From positions 138,689-202,688 of the forward strand of contig JAFXZI010000012.1 of the NCBI GenBank assembly GCA_017541325.1: DNA of 64,000 bases, in the 5' to 3' direction. Shown here piece by piece: positions 15,092 to 23,516 of this stretch; position 1 is the first letter of the stretch; each line of letters opens with the position of its first letter. Under the pieces are notes generated by a model that had not been told where the DNA came from, did no database searches, and worked only from the letters and a program-made list of their open reading frames with translations. A program made the translations under genes and the position numbers. The DNA is from Bacilli bacterium (lineage in GTDB: Bacteria > Bacillota_I > Bacilli_A > RF39 > UBA660).

Positions 15092-17241
15092 CTTATGATT
15101 CGCACCACCTTTTCAATATATGATAAATTTTCTAAATCTCTAATGTAAGTATTTAAATGTTCTAAATCTCTTACATATATATCTAAATCATAAATAGTAA
15201 TATCACCTTTACGATTAGTTCTAAAACTTTCAAAACTTATATTCATAGATTGGGCTTTTTTCATAATATCAAGAAGGGCATTTTCATTTTTAGATTCATT
15301 ACAATATACAAATATAGATGTAATAAATTTATTAGTAGTTTTTTCATCATTCCATTCTACATTGACCATTCTATTGTCTAAAAATTCTAGATTATGACAA
15401 CATTTTCTATGTACACTAATACCATTTCCACGAGTAATATATCCAACTATCTCATCTCCTGGAACCGGATTACAGCAGTTAGCTAGATTAACTTTAACCT
15501 TATCAATACCTGCTACTATTACATCTCCTTCTGTATGTTTAGGTACTTCTTTGAATTTAATATCTTCTAAATCTTCTTCTTTTTTAAATAATAAATTAAT
15601 TACATAAGTAGATGAAAATTTATTATTACCTATATTTAAATATAAATCATCTAAGTCTATTATTTTAGCTTCTTTAATAAGAATCTTCATATTTTCATCA
15701 GTAAAAAAATCATTAAATGCTATTTTTTTCTTACGAAGTTCTTTTTCTAAATCATTTTTTCCTCTTTCAATATAATTCTCTTTTTCACTTTTAGAGAAAA
15801 ATGCACGAATCTTATTTTTAGCACGAGTTGATTTAGCTATATTTAACCATTCTTTAGATGGTCCTTGTGAATTTTTATTAGTAATAATTTTAACTATATC
15901 ATTATCTTGTAATTCATAATCAAGTGGTACAATACTATCATTAACTATTGCACCAGTCATAGTATTACCTACACCACTGTGAACAAAATATGCAAAATCT
16001 ATTGGAGTAGACCCTTTAGGTAATTCAAATATATCTCCTTTTGGAGTAAAAACATAAATATTATTATTTAATATTTCATCTTTAACACTATTAACAAACT
16101 CTTCACTACTCATTCTATCTTCATTTAAATCAATTATTGATTTAAAGAATTGAAGTTTAGCTTCTGTTGAATTAGCATTTCCTTTTGTTAAATCTTTATG
16201 TTCTTTATAAGCCCAATGAGAAGCAACTCCATTTTCTGCTATTTCATCCATGTCATGAGTACGAATTTGGATTTCAAATAAATATCCATCTATTCCAAAA
16301 ACAGTTGTATGTAATGATTGATATCCATTTGTCTTAGGCATTGCTATATAATCTTTAAAACGTTTTGGAATGGGTTTATATTTAGCATGAATCATTCCAA
16401 TTATAGAATAACATTCAGGAATAGTATCAACTAGTATTCTTATTGCTAGAAGGTCATATATATCACTAAATTTACGTCCTTTTTCTAGCTTTTTATAAAT
16501 ACTATATATACTTTTACTACGTCCTTTTATTTCATGTTTAATACCATTATCATTAAGTAGTTTAGAAACACTTAAAAGCATATCATTTACTACTTTATCA
16601 CGTTCCATCTTTGTATTATTAAGTTTATCTGCGATGTCATAGAAAACATCTGGTTTTAAATATCTAAGACATAAATCTTCTAATTCTGATTTTATTTTAT
16701 GAATACCTAAATGATGAGCAATAGGTGCAAGAATCTCTAAAGTTTCACTAGCAATTTTCTTTTGTTTTTCTTCGCTTTTTGCCCAAAGAGTTCTCATATT
16801 ATGAAGTCTATCTGCAAGTTTAATAATTATTACTCTTACATCTTCACTCATACCAACAATTATCTTTTTGTAGTACTCAATTAAAGCTTCGTTTTCAGTA
16901 GAAAAATGAATTTTACTAATCTTAGTAACACCATATACTAAATTAGCTATCTCTTCTCCAAAATTCTCTTCTAATTCCTCTTTTGTTACTCCAGTATCTT
17001 CTATAACATCATGTAATAATCCTGCACATATTGTTTCAGCATCAGCATATACAGTTGTTAGAATAACTGCAGTTGCAAGTGGATGATAAATATATGGTTC
17101 TCCACTTTCTCTAAACTGACCTAAGTGATGTTCTTCACCAAATTTATAACAGTCTCTAATTAAAGGTAATTTATCAGCAGTAATATAAGTACTAGCTTTA
17201 TCTATTAAATCATCTATTGTATATAATCTTTTATTACTCAT
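15088..17241 (-). CDS. relA: Bifunctional (p)ppGpp synthase/hydrolase, RelA/SpoT long form
   Basis: 717 residues with all Rel domains: HD hydrolase (His53, His77-Asp78 in LLHDVIEDT), synthetase with YSIYKKLEKGRKFSDIYDL and RFKDYIAMPK...GYQSLHTTV (240-320), TGS domain (about 395-455), a Cys-rich zinc-finger region (CCNPVPGDEIVGY, HRKCC) and a C-terminal ACT domain. The RFKD motif is the RxKD form of bifunctional enzymes. It produces and degrades the stringent-response alarmone. It ends in TGA, which shows that TGA is a stop codon here. SD is GGAGGTG. Confidence 0.97.
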   Translation of the reverse strand: MSNKRLYTIDDLIDKASTYITADKLPLIRDCYKFGEEHHLGQFRESGEPYIYHPLATAVILTTVYADAETICAGLLHDVIEDTGVTKEELEENFGEEIANLVYGVTKISKIHFSTENEALIEYYKKIIVGMSEDVRVIIIKLADRLHNMRTLWAKSEEKQKKIASETLEILAPIAHHLGIHKIKSELEDLCLRYLKPDVFYDIADKLNNTKMERDKVVNDMLLSVSKLLNDNGIKHEIKGRSKSIYSIYKKLEKGRKFSDIYDLLAIRILVDTIPECYSIIGMIHAKYKPIPKRFKDYIAMPKTNGYQSLHTTVFGIDGYLFEIQIRTHDMDEIAENGVASHWAYKEHKDLTKGNANSTEAKLQFFKSIIDLNEDRMSSEEFVNSVKDEILNNNIYVFTPKGDIFELPKGSTPIDFAYFVHSGVGNTMTGAIVNDSIVPLDYELQDNDIVKIITNKNSQGPSKEWLNIAKSTRAKNKIRAFFSKSEKENYIERGKNDLEKELRKKKIAFNDFFTDENMKILIKEAKIIDLDDLYLNIGNNKFSSTYVINLLFKKEEDLEDIKFKEVPKHTEGDVIVAGIDKVKVNLANCCNPVPGDEIVGYITRGNGISVHRKCCHNLEFLDNRMVNVEWNDEKTTNKFITSIFVYCNESKNENALLDIMKKAQSMNISFESFRTNRKGDITIYDLDIYVRDLEHLNTYIRDLENLSYIEKVVRIIR

Positions 17242-17252
17242 AAAATCACCTC

Positions 17253-17540
17253 CTATATAATATCAAGTTCTTCTTCTATTATCTCTTTATCTTGATCTTT
17301 AATATCTTTTTTTACATATTCATCAATTTTTTTGTTTTCTATATTTAAAATATCATCTACAACATCAGATAAAACTAAATCTTTTGCATTTCTCCACTTA
17401 TATTGAATTAAATAATTCCATATATCTGCTAGTTTAATATAATCATAATCTTTATGTATTTCTTTATATTTAACTTTTAATGCAGGTTTAACACGATTAT
17501 ATAATTCAATAGCACTGTTAAACTCTATATCTTTTGCCAT
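17253..17540 (-). CDS. ComN-like post-transcriptional regulator
   Basis: 95 residues matching the small ComN/YrzD family (PF13797): VKPALKVKYKEIH...YDYIKLADIWNYLIQYKWRNA, then VVDDILNI. In B. subtilis ComN acts on the comE mRNA and localises to division sites and poles. It has an extra acidic tail of about 25 residues. It lies between murC and relA with 12- and 15-bp gaps, so it belongs to one operon with them. Assignment rests on the length and motif order. Confidence 0.75.
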   Translation of the reverse strand: MAKDIEFNSAIELYNRVKPALKVKYKEIHKDYDYIKLADIWNYLIQYKWRNAKDLVLSDVVDDILNIENKKIDEYVKKDIKDQDKEIIEEELDII

Positions 17541-17555
17541 AGAATCAACCTCTTT

Positions 17556-18860
17556 CTATTTTTTTACTATTCTTTCAAATTCGTTCTCAATTTCATATAT
17601 ATTTGTACAACTCATAAAACAAATAACACCGTTATCATGTTTTAATAATTTATCTGCATCTTTTACAGATATTTTTTCTGCACCTTTAATTCTTTTAATT
17701 AATGTATCACTTGATACTCCAGGATATTCTTCTTGTTTTTCACGATCACAATAAATATCCATTACATATGCTTTATCAGCTAGACTAAGAGCATCAACAA
17801 ATTCATCCATTAAAGCTTCTGTTCTTGAATAAGTATTAGGTAAGAATACTGCTACTATTTCTTTATCTGGGTATTTTTGTTTAGCTGCTTTTATAGTTAC
17901 AGCTATTTCAGTTGGATGATGTGCATAATCATCTATTGTAATATATTTACCTATTTTTTTAATTTTAAATCTTCTTTTAGCACCAGTAAACTTAGCAATA
18001 TTTTTCTTTATATCACTTAAACTAATACCATAGTAATTTGCTACTATAATAGCACTTAAAGCATTTTGAATCATATGATTTCCATATAATTTTAGATTAA
18101 ATGTACCAAATTTCTTCCCATCTATATAACATTCAAATTTAGATCCTTTATCAGTTAATGAAACATTTTTAGCAACAACATCATTATTATCATTTAATCC
18201 ATAATAAATAACTTTTTTATCAAATTTAATATCACGCACATTTTTATCATCACCATTAGCAATAATAAGATCAGCTTTATTAGCAAATTGTCTAAATGTA
18301 TCCTTTATTTCTTCTATTCCTCCAGGATAGCATTCAGTATGATCAAGTTCTATATTAGTAATAATTGCAACAGTTGGATGATATGCAAGAAGATGTTTAT
18401 TGAATTCATCACTTTCAATTACAAAATACTCGTTAGTCTTAGTAGCATGTCCTGTACCATCTCCAACAAAATAATTACATCCAACAGTATTATTGAATAT
18501 TTCACTAATCATTAAACTAGTTGTTGTCTTTCCATGAGTACCAGATACACCAATTGTTTTAAAAAGTGCTGTAATATCTCCCATAACATCTTTATACTCT
18601 TTTAAAGTTAATCCTAAATCTTTTACTCTTTTTATTTCAGGATGATCCATTTTAAACGCTTTTGAATAAGTTACGATTGTATCTTTATCTATATCATGAG
18701 CACCATAAAATATCTTTATTCCTCTTTTTTCTAAACCATCCATTGTATATTTATATCCTTTAGCGTCATCATAACCAGTAACAGTATGTCCCATATCACT
18801 AAGTATATTAGCTAAAGAACTCATTCCTGACCCCTTAATACCTATACAATAATACTTCAT
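17556..18860 (-). CDS. murC: UDP-N-acetylmuramate--L-alanine ligase
   Basis: 434 residues from the ATG at 18860, which has AGGAGTG six bases upstream; a GTG 18 bases earlier is in frame but lies in the SD region. N-terminal Rossmann motif GIKGSGMSSLA (7-17), ATP-binding loop GVSGTHGKTTTS (104-115), then DEFNKH and GNHMIQNALSAI of the central Mur ligase domain. It adds L-Ala to UDP-MurNAc, the first stem-peptide step. Operon head for comN-like, relA, dtd and the transporter. Confidence 0.96.
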   Translation of the reverse strand: MKYYCIGIKGSGMSSLANILSDMGHTVTGYDDAKGYKYTMDGLEKRGIKIFYGAHDIDKDTIVTYSKAFKMDHPEIKRVKDLGLTLKEYKDVMGDITALFKTIGVSGTHGKTTTSLMISEIFNNTVGCNYFVGDGTGHATKTNEYFVIESDEFNKHLLAYHPTVAIITNIELDHTECYPGGIEEIKDTFRQFANKADLIIANGDDKNVRDIKFDKKVIYYGLNDNNDVVAKNVSLTDKGSKFECYIDGKKFGTFNLKLYGNHMIQNALSAIIVANYYGISLSDIKKNIAKFTGAKRRFKIKKIGKYITIDDYAHHPTEIAVTIKAAKQKYPDKEIVAVFLPNTYSRTEALMDEFVDALSLADKAYVMDIYCDREKQEEYPGVSSDTLIKRIKGAEKISVKDADKLLKHDNGVICFMSCTNIYEIENEFERIVKK

Positions 18861-18945
18861 GTAATCACTCCTATTCACCTATATAACAATTATATCATTT
18901 TATTAATTAGATTTACACTTTTTTTATTAATACGAAGATATTAAA

Positions 18946-18975
18946 TTGACATGAATTATCTTTTTTTTATAAAAT
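18946..18975 (+). promoter_or_regulatory. Sigma-A promoter for the CPBP protease operon
   Basis: TTGACA (18946-18951) with TATAAA at 18968-18973 (16-bp spacer) or TAAAAT at 18970-18975 (18 bp), about 27 bp before the start. Confidence 0.7.
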
Positions 18976-19001
18976 TATTTTAGAATAGGAATGATGAGAA
19001 A

Positions 19002-19718
19002 ATGGCAAGTAAAAATAACAAAATAGAATTAAAAACTTATATTATTTTTATTAGTACTTTATTACTATTTTTATTTCAATCTTTATTTCAAGTTATTCCA
19101 ATTACTATTTTTAATTTAGATACTAAAAACTTATCGATGTTAAATAAAACTTATCTTTTAGTTTTTTCATCAATTTGTACTCTATTAATAATAACTGTAA
19201 TATATAGAAAAACAATTATAAATGATATAAAACAATTCAAAAATACAAATAAAAATGAATTGTTTAAAAACATATTATTCTGTTTAAAATATTGGGCGCT
19301 TAATCTTCTTATTATGTATGTATTTGTATATATTATTTCATTGTTTGGGATAAATGATTCAATAAACAATTCTAATATAAAAGAATATATAAAAGCTAAT
19401 CCATTATTAATGGGAATAAATGTCGTATTATTTTCTGCATTAATAGAAGAAATAATATTTAGATTGTCTTTTAAAACTGTATTTAAAGATAAAATATCAT
19501 TTATTTTAGTTTCTGGAATTGTCTTTGGTGGATTACATGTTTTATCTATCAATAATCTAATTTATTTAATATATTTAATACCTTATTGTTGTTCTGGTAT
19601 TATTTTAGGTTATATTTATTATGAAACAAATAATATTTGTTATTCTTATCTAGTTCATTCAGTTCATAATCTAGTATTACTAATACCAGAAATAATTGCC
19701 TTAATGGAGGTGATTTAA
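19002..19718 (+). CDS. CPBP family intramembrane glutamic metalloprotease
   Basis: 238 residues with about seven membrane helices. The CPBP/Abi (PF02517) active-site motifs are complete: EEIIFR (Glu149-Glu150, Arg154), FGGLH (His179) and HSVHN (His219, Asn223). Relatives (Rce1-like) cleave membrane peptides, for example in bacteriocin self-immunity or lantibiotic processing. The substrate is unknown. Its stop overlaps the ATG of the next gene by one base, so the two are translationally coupled. Confidence 0.9.
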   Translation: MASKNNKIELKTYIIFISTLLLFLFQSLFQVIPITIFNLDTKNLSMLNKTYLLVFSSICTLLIITVIYRKTIINDIKQFKNTNKNELFKNILFCLKYWALNLLIMYVFVYIISLFGINDSINNSNIKEYIKANPLLMGINVVLFSALIEEIIFRLSFKTVFKDKISFILVSGIVFGGLHVLSINNLIYLIYLIPYCCSGIILGYIYYETNNICYSYLVHSVHNLVLLIPEIIALMEVI

Positions 19719-20617
19719 TGACTAGTAGATTAGAAAGAAATAAAAAGCAAAGAAATAAAATTGTTAAAGACGTAGTAAGTGAAAAAACAAAAAGAATATC
19801 TATTAAAGTAATTAAAATATTATTCAAAATCTTCTTAGTGCTACTAATCATCTATCTATTAATTAGATATGTAGGTACATCAGGATTAGTAGTAAGAGAA
19901 TATATGAAAGAATATGATAATCTTCCAGAAGAATTTAATGGTCTGAAAATAGTCCAAATAAGTGATTTAAATTATAATAGTAAAACACTAGATATTAAAA
20001 AATTACAAAGAATAGTAAGAAAAGTAAATATTTTAAAGCCAGATATTGTAGTCTTTACTGGAGACTTAATATATGGAGAAATAGATAATAAAGAAATAAG
20101 CAAATTAACAAAGGAATTATCTAAAATAAATGTTACTTTAAATAAATATTCAGTAACTGGTAAAAATGATAATAAAAACACTCAAATTATATTAGATAAT
20201 GCAGGATTTATAAATATAGATAACAGCTATGATCTAATATTTAAAGATGGTAATACTCCTATTCTAATAACTGGATTTACTAAAGATTTAAAACTAGATA
20301 AATCTTTTGAAATTTTTAAAGATGGAGAACTATCTAATATATTTACAATAGGTATTATGCATAATCCTGATTTAATAAAAGATATTAATGATTACCACAA
20401 ATTGGACCTAGCATTAGCCGGATATACTCTTAATGGATTAATAAGAATACCTAAAGTTGGTGGTATATTTAATTATAATTGTGACTATTTCGAAGAATAT
20501 TATAATATTGATGATACTGATTTATATGTTTCAAATGGTGCTGGTACAAGAGAATATCCTTATAGATTATTTAATCATCCAAGTATTAGTTTATTTAGAA
20601 TTAAAAAAAGCGATTAA
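19718..20617 (+). CDS. Membrane-anchored metallophosphoesterase-like protein with lost metal ligands
   Basis: 299 residues: basic cytosolic N-terminus, membrane helix (about 34-50), then a calcineurin-type domain similar to the YkuE/YaeI group. The positions are recognisable but eroded: QISDLN (Asp83 kept, His replaced by Asn85), TGDL (Asp116 kept), GKND in place of GNHD (149-150), MHNPD (His215 kept), and AGYTLNG in place of GHTHGG (both His lost, 236 and 238). It is unlikely to hold a dinuclear metal centre, so it is probably a pseudoenzyme. It is cotranscribed with the CPBP protease. Confidence 0.75.
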   Translation: MTSRLERNKKQRNKIVKDVVSEKTKRISIKVIKILFKIFLVLLIIYLLIRYVGTSGLVVREYMKEYDNLPEEFNGLKIVQISDLNYNSKTLDIKKLQRIVRKVNILKPDIVVFTGDLIYGEIDNKEISKLTKELSKINVTLNKYSVTGKNDNKNTQIILDNAGFINIDNSYDLIFKDGNTPILITGFTKDLKLDKSFEIFKDGELSNIFTIGIMHNPDLIKDINDYHKLDLALAGYTLNGLIRIPKVGGIFNYNCDYFEEYYNIDDTDLYVSNGAGTREYPYRLFNHPSISLFRIKKSD

Positions 20618-20628
20618 TCGCTTTTTTA
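20603..20628. terminator. Bidirectional terminator between convergent genes
   Basis: Stem AGCGAT / ATCGCT (20609-20622) between an A-run and a T-run; the plus-strand stop codon is inside the hairpin. Confidence 0.9.
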
Positions 20629-21324
20629 TTTTATTATTTTGTATTCACTAGCTTCCCCATATCCTGAATCCAGAAAAAGAATACCTTTATGTCCATCAAA
20701 ATTAGGATAAATCTTATTATATAAATCAAGTGATTTAAAGTTAGGAATATTTATATAAACATAATTCCCATCATTCATAGTTAAAAAGAACCTTGTCTCA
20801 TCATATGAAGATGGATCATATTTTATTTCAGATATTTGTTTTAAAACGTCAGTATCTAAAGCATCTAATTTTTTGACAAACCTATCATATACGGTATCAG
20901 AAACATGATTTAAAAGAGTTGGAACACCTAAAAAGTCTTTGTCACTAATAACCACTTCTCCATTACTTAAAATATAATTTTGATTAGGAAAATCATATAA
21001 TAGTACTTTTTCCTCTACTATATTTATTTTAAAAATATTAAAGAATCTTCTTTCTATTTTAACATCTTTAATATATGGATTGTGTTTTAACTTCTTTTTC
21101 ATTTTACGAGTTGATACTTTAAAATACTCTGGATAATTAGTTAATCCTGCTTCTTCTATAATTGTTTGATCAGATAATATATTGTTTCCAGTAATAATAA
21201 TATTATGTGTTTTAGTAGATAAAAGCATTTTAATACATAAAATTAGAACAATTAATACAACAAGAAAAATTAATAAAGGTACTATTCTTATTTTTTTCTT
21301 TTTTACTTTAACTTTTCTTGTCAT
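20626..21324 (-). CDS. divIB: Cell division protein DivIB/FtsQ
   Basis: 232 residues: short basic cytosolic tail, one membrane helix (about 14-32), POTRA domain (IIITGNNILSDQTIIEEAGL...), then the beta domain (SNGEVVISDKDFLGVPTLLNH) and a C-terminal region ending with SGYGEASEYKII. Its place after murG and murB is the dcw-cluster context of Bacilli. DivIB acts in the DivIB-DivIC-FtsL septal complex. GGGAG precedes the ATG by 9 bases. Confidence 0.9.
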   Translation of the reverse strand: MTRKVKVKKKKIRIVPLLIFLVVLIVLILCIKMLLSTKTHNIIITGNNILSDQTIIEEAGLTNYPEYFKVSTRKMKKKLKHNPYIKDVKIERRFFNIFKINIVEEKVLLYDFPNQNYILSNGEVVISDKDFLGVPTLLNHVSDTVYDRFVKKLDALDTDVLKQISEIKYDPSSYDETRFFLTMNDGNYVYINIPNFKSLDLYNKIYPNFDGHKGILFLDSGYGEASEYKIIK

Positions 21325-21331
21325 TGTATCA

Positions 21332-22240
21332 CTACTCCCAATTTACAAATTCTTGTTCAATTTTTAAATCTACCCCATAATTTTCTTCGACTGTATCATG
21401 AACTAAAGAAATAAGTGTCTTAATATCATTAGCAGTTGCACCACCTATATTAATAATAAAGTTTGCATGTTTATCACTTACTTTAGCTCCTCCATGAGTA
21501 AGTCCTTTAAGTCCTAAATCTTCAATCATTTTACCAGCAAATCCATTTTCTGGATTTCTAAATACAGACCCAGCTGATGGATACTCAAGAGGTTGAGATG
21601 CACGTCTCTTTTCTTGTCTTTCTTTCATAACAGAAAGTATCGCATCTTTTTTACCTTTTTTAAGTCCTATTGTTGCTTCTAAACATATATATCCTGGATT
21701 TTGTTGTAAAAACGAAGTTCTATAATGGAAATTTAGTTCTCCATTTGTCATCGTAATAATTCTATAATCAGGAGTTAAGACTTTTATTCTTTTAACGATA
21801 TATCCCATATCACTCTTATAAGCACCAGCATTCATAAATACTGCACCACCGACACTTCCTGGTATACCACTAGCAAATTCAAGCCCAGTAAGTCCTTTTT
21901 TAGCAGCAAACAATGCTAATCTCATTAAATTATATCCAGCACCAACTTTAATAGTTTGAGCTCCTAACATAGTTAATTCATTAAACTCGTCAAGTTTGAT
22001 AATAACTCCATCATATTCAGAATCACTAAACAAAGTATTACTTCCATTACCTAATACTTTATATTTTATATTTCTATAATTACATAATTTAATTAATTCA
22101 ATTAATTTTTGAGTATTTTTAGGATAAACTATATATTTTGCGTTTCCACCAACACAATAAGTAGTATATTTTTTTAAACTAACATTTTCTAGTATTTTAC
22201 CTATTTCTCTTTCTTTTAATACTTCTAAAAATTCATCCAT
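21332..22240 (-). CDS. murB: UDP-N-acetylenolpyruvoylglucosamine reductase
   Basis: 302 residues, type II MurB. TYCVGGNAKY near 27 and LGNGSNTLFSD near 64 bind FAD. YRTSFLQ and SAGSVFRNPENGFAGKMIEDLG (near 220) carry the catalytic Tyr/Arg/Ser region, and a C-terminal Glu-rich helix closes the fold. It reduces UDP-GlcNAc-enolpyruvate to UDP-MurNAc with NADPH. It lies 8 bp upstream of divIB. SD is GGAGG. Confidence 0.96.
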   Translation of the reverse strand: MDEFLEVLKEREIGKILENVSLKKYTTYCVGGNAKYIVYPKNTQKLIELIKLCNYRNIKYKVLGNGSNTLFSDSEYDGVIIKLDEFNELTMLGAQTIKVGAGYNLMRLALFAAKKGLTGLEFASGIPGSVGGAVFMNAGAYKSDMGYIVKRIKVLTPDYRIITMTNGELNFHYRTSFLQQNPGYICLEATIGLKKGKKDAILSVMKERQEKRRASQPLEYPSAGSVFRNPENGFAGKMIEDLGLKGLTHGGAKVSDKHANFIINIGGATANDIKTLISLVHDTVEENYGVDLKIEQEFVNWE

Positions 22241-22330
22241 TATACTACCTCCGTTAATTATTTATATGACATATATTTTTAGATGTAATTACTTAATCAT
22301 CCTACCAATAAAATTATAACATATAAAATA

Positions 22331-22353
22331 AAAAAACGACAATATGTCGCTTT
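22331..22353 (-). terminator. Terminator after murG
   Basis: Stem CGACA / TGTCG (22337-22341, 22345-22349) plus T-run on the minus strand; it separates murG from murB. Confidence 0.75.
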
Positions 22354-22360
22354 TATATTA

Positions 22361-23446
22361 TTAAGTTCTTTCATCTATAATATTTCTTATTATTTCATAT
22401 ATTTTAGATGCTGAATCAGGACAACCTAATTTTTTATTAGCTTCTACCATCGATTTATATTTTTTAGGATCATTTAAAATATGATCTATTGTATCTAATA
22501 ATAGAGCTGCAGATAAATCTTTTTCTTTAATTACTATACTAGCACCATTATCTTCAAGCACTTGAGCATTTTTTTCTTGATGATTATGCGTTACATATGG
22601 AGATGGAATAAGTATACTTGGTAATGCAAGAGTAGTAATTTCTGCAATTGTAGATGCTCCTGCACGAGATATTATTAAATCAGTATTTTTCATGACACCT
22701 AACATATCGTATAAATATGGTACAAGTTTAACATTAGGAATTGATTCAAAATCTTTATATTCATCATAATACCCTTTGCCAGTAACAAATAATACTTCAT
22801 AATCTTTATTGTTAAACATTGGAATTATTTCTTTCATCTTTTCATTAATTGTTTTTGAACCTAAACTTCCCATAACAAATAAAACTAATTTTTTATCTTT
22901 AGATAAATCATATTTACTTTTATCTACTTTCTTAGTAGTTAATACTTCTTCACTTCTTGGATTACCTGTAAAAACAGTATTCTTTTTATTAAAATATTTA
23001 AAACTACTCTCTAAAGATACTCCAACTACATTTACTTTATTCTTTAATAATTTGTTAGATAGTCCTGGAATAGAATTTTGTTCATGAATAAATGTTTTTA
23101 TTCCTAATGATAAAGCAGCCTTAATAACAGGAAGAGTAACATATCCACCTATTCCTAAAACTATATCAGGATTAAAATCTTTTATTACTCTTTTTGCTTT
23201 TTTGTATGCTTTTAAATAGCACTTAATAACATTAACATTCTTAAAAGGATTATGTCTATTTAGTCCTTTAATTTCTAGACCAACATAAGTAAAACCCATT
23301 TTAGGAATAATATCTGCTTCCATTCTATCAGTAGTACCAATATATAGAATCTCACTTTTTGGTTCACGTTCTAATATTTTATTAATAATAGCAATTGCTG
23401 GATAAATATGTCCACCAGTGCCACCAGCACTAACCACAACACGCAT
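22361..23446 (-). CDS. murG: UDP-GlcNAc--lipid-PP-MurNAc-pentapeptide transferase
   Basis: 361 residues, GT-B fold. The N-terminal SAGGTGGHIYPA glycine loop, GIGGYVTLPV near 95, HEQNSIPGLSN near 123, and SRAGASTIAEI with ALPSILIPSPYVTHNHQEKNA in the C-terminal domain are all present. It transfers GlcNAc to lipid I, making lipid II at the inner membrane face. TTAGGGTGATG precedes the start. A terminator follows, so murB and divIB may have a separate promoter. Confidence 0.97.
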   Translation of the reverse strand: MRVVVSAGGTGGHIYPAIAIINKILEREPKSEILYIGTTDRMEADIIPKMGFTYVGLEIKGLNRHNPFKNVNVIKCYLKAYKKAKRVIKDFNPDIVLGIGGYVTLPVIKAALSLGIKTFIHEQNSIPGLSNKLLKNKVNVVGVSLESSFKYFNKKNTVFTGNPRSEEVLTTKKVDKSKYDLSKDKKLVLFVMGSLGSKTINEKMKEIIPMFNNKDYEVLFVTGKGYYDEYKDFESIPNVKLVPYLYDMLGVMKNTDLIISRAGASTIAEITTLALPSILIPSPYVTHNHQEKNAQVLEDNGASIVIKEKDLSAALLLDTIDHILNDPKKYKSMVEANKKLGCPDSASKIYEIIRNIIDERT

Positions 23447-23482
23447 ATCATCACCCTAATTAAATTATATCATAAAACATAT

Positions 23483-23508
23483 AAAAAAAACGACTATATA
23501 GTCGTTTT
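23483..23508 (-). terminator. Terminator of the acidic Ala-rich protein gene
   Basis: Perfect palindromic stem ACGACTATATAGTCGT (23490-23505) with a minus-strand T-run. Confidence 0.85.
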
Positions 23509-23516
23509 ATTTATTA

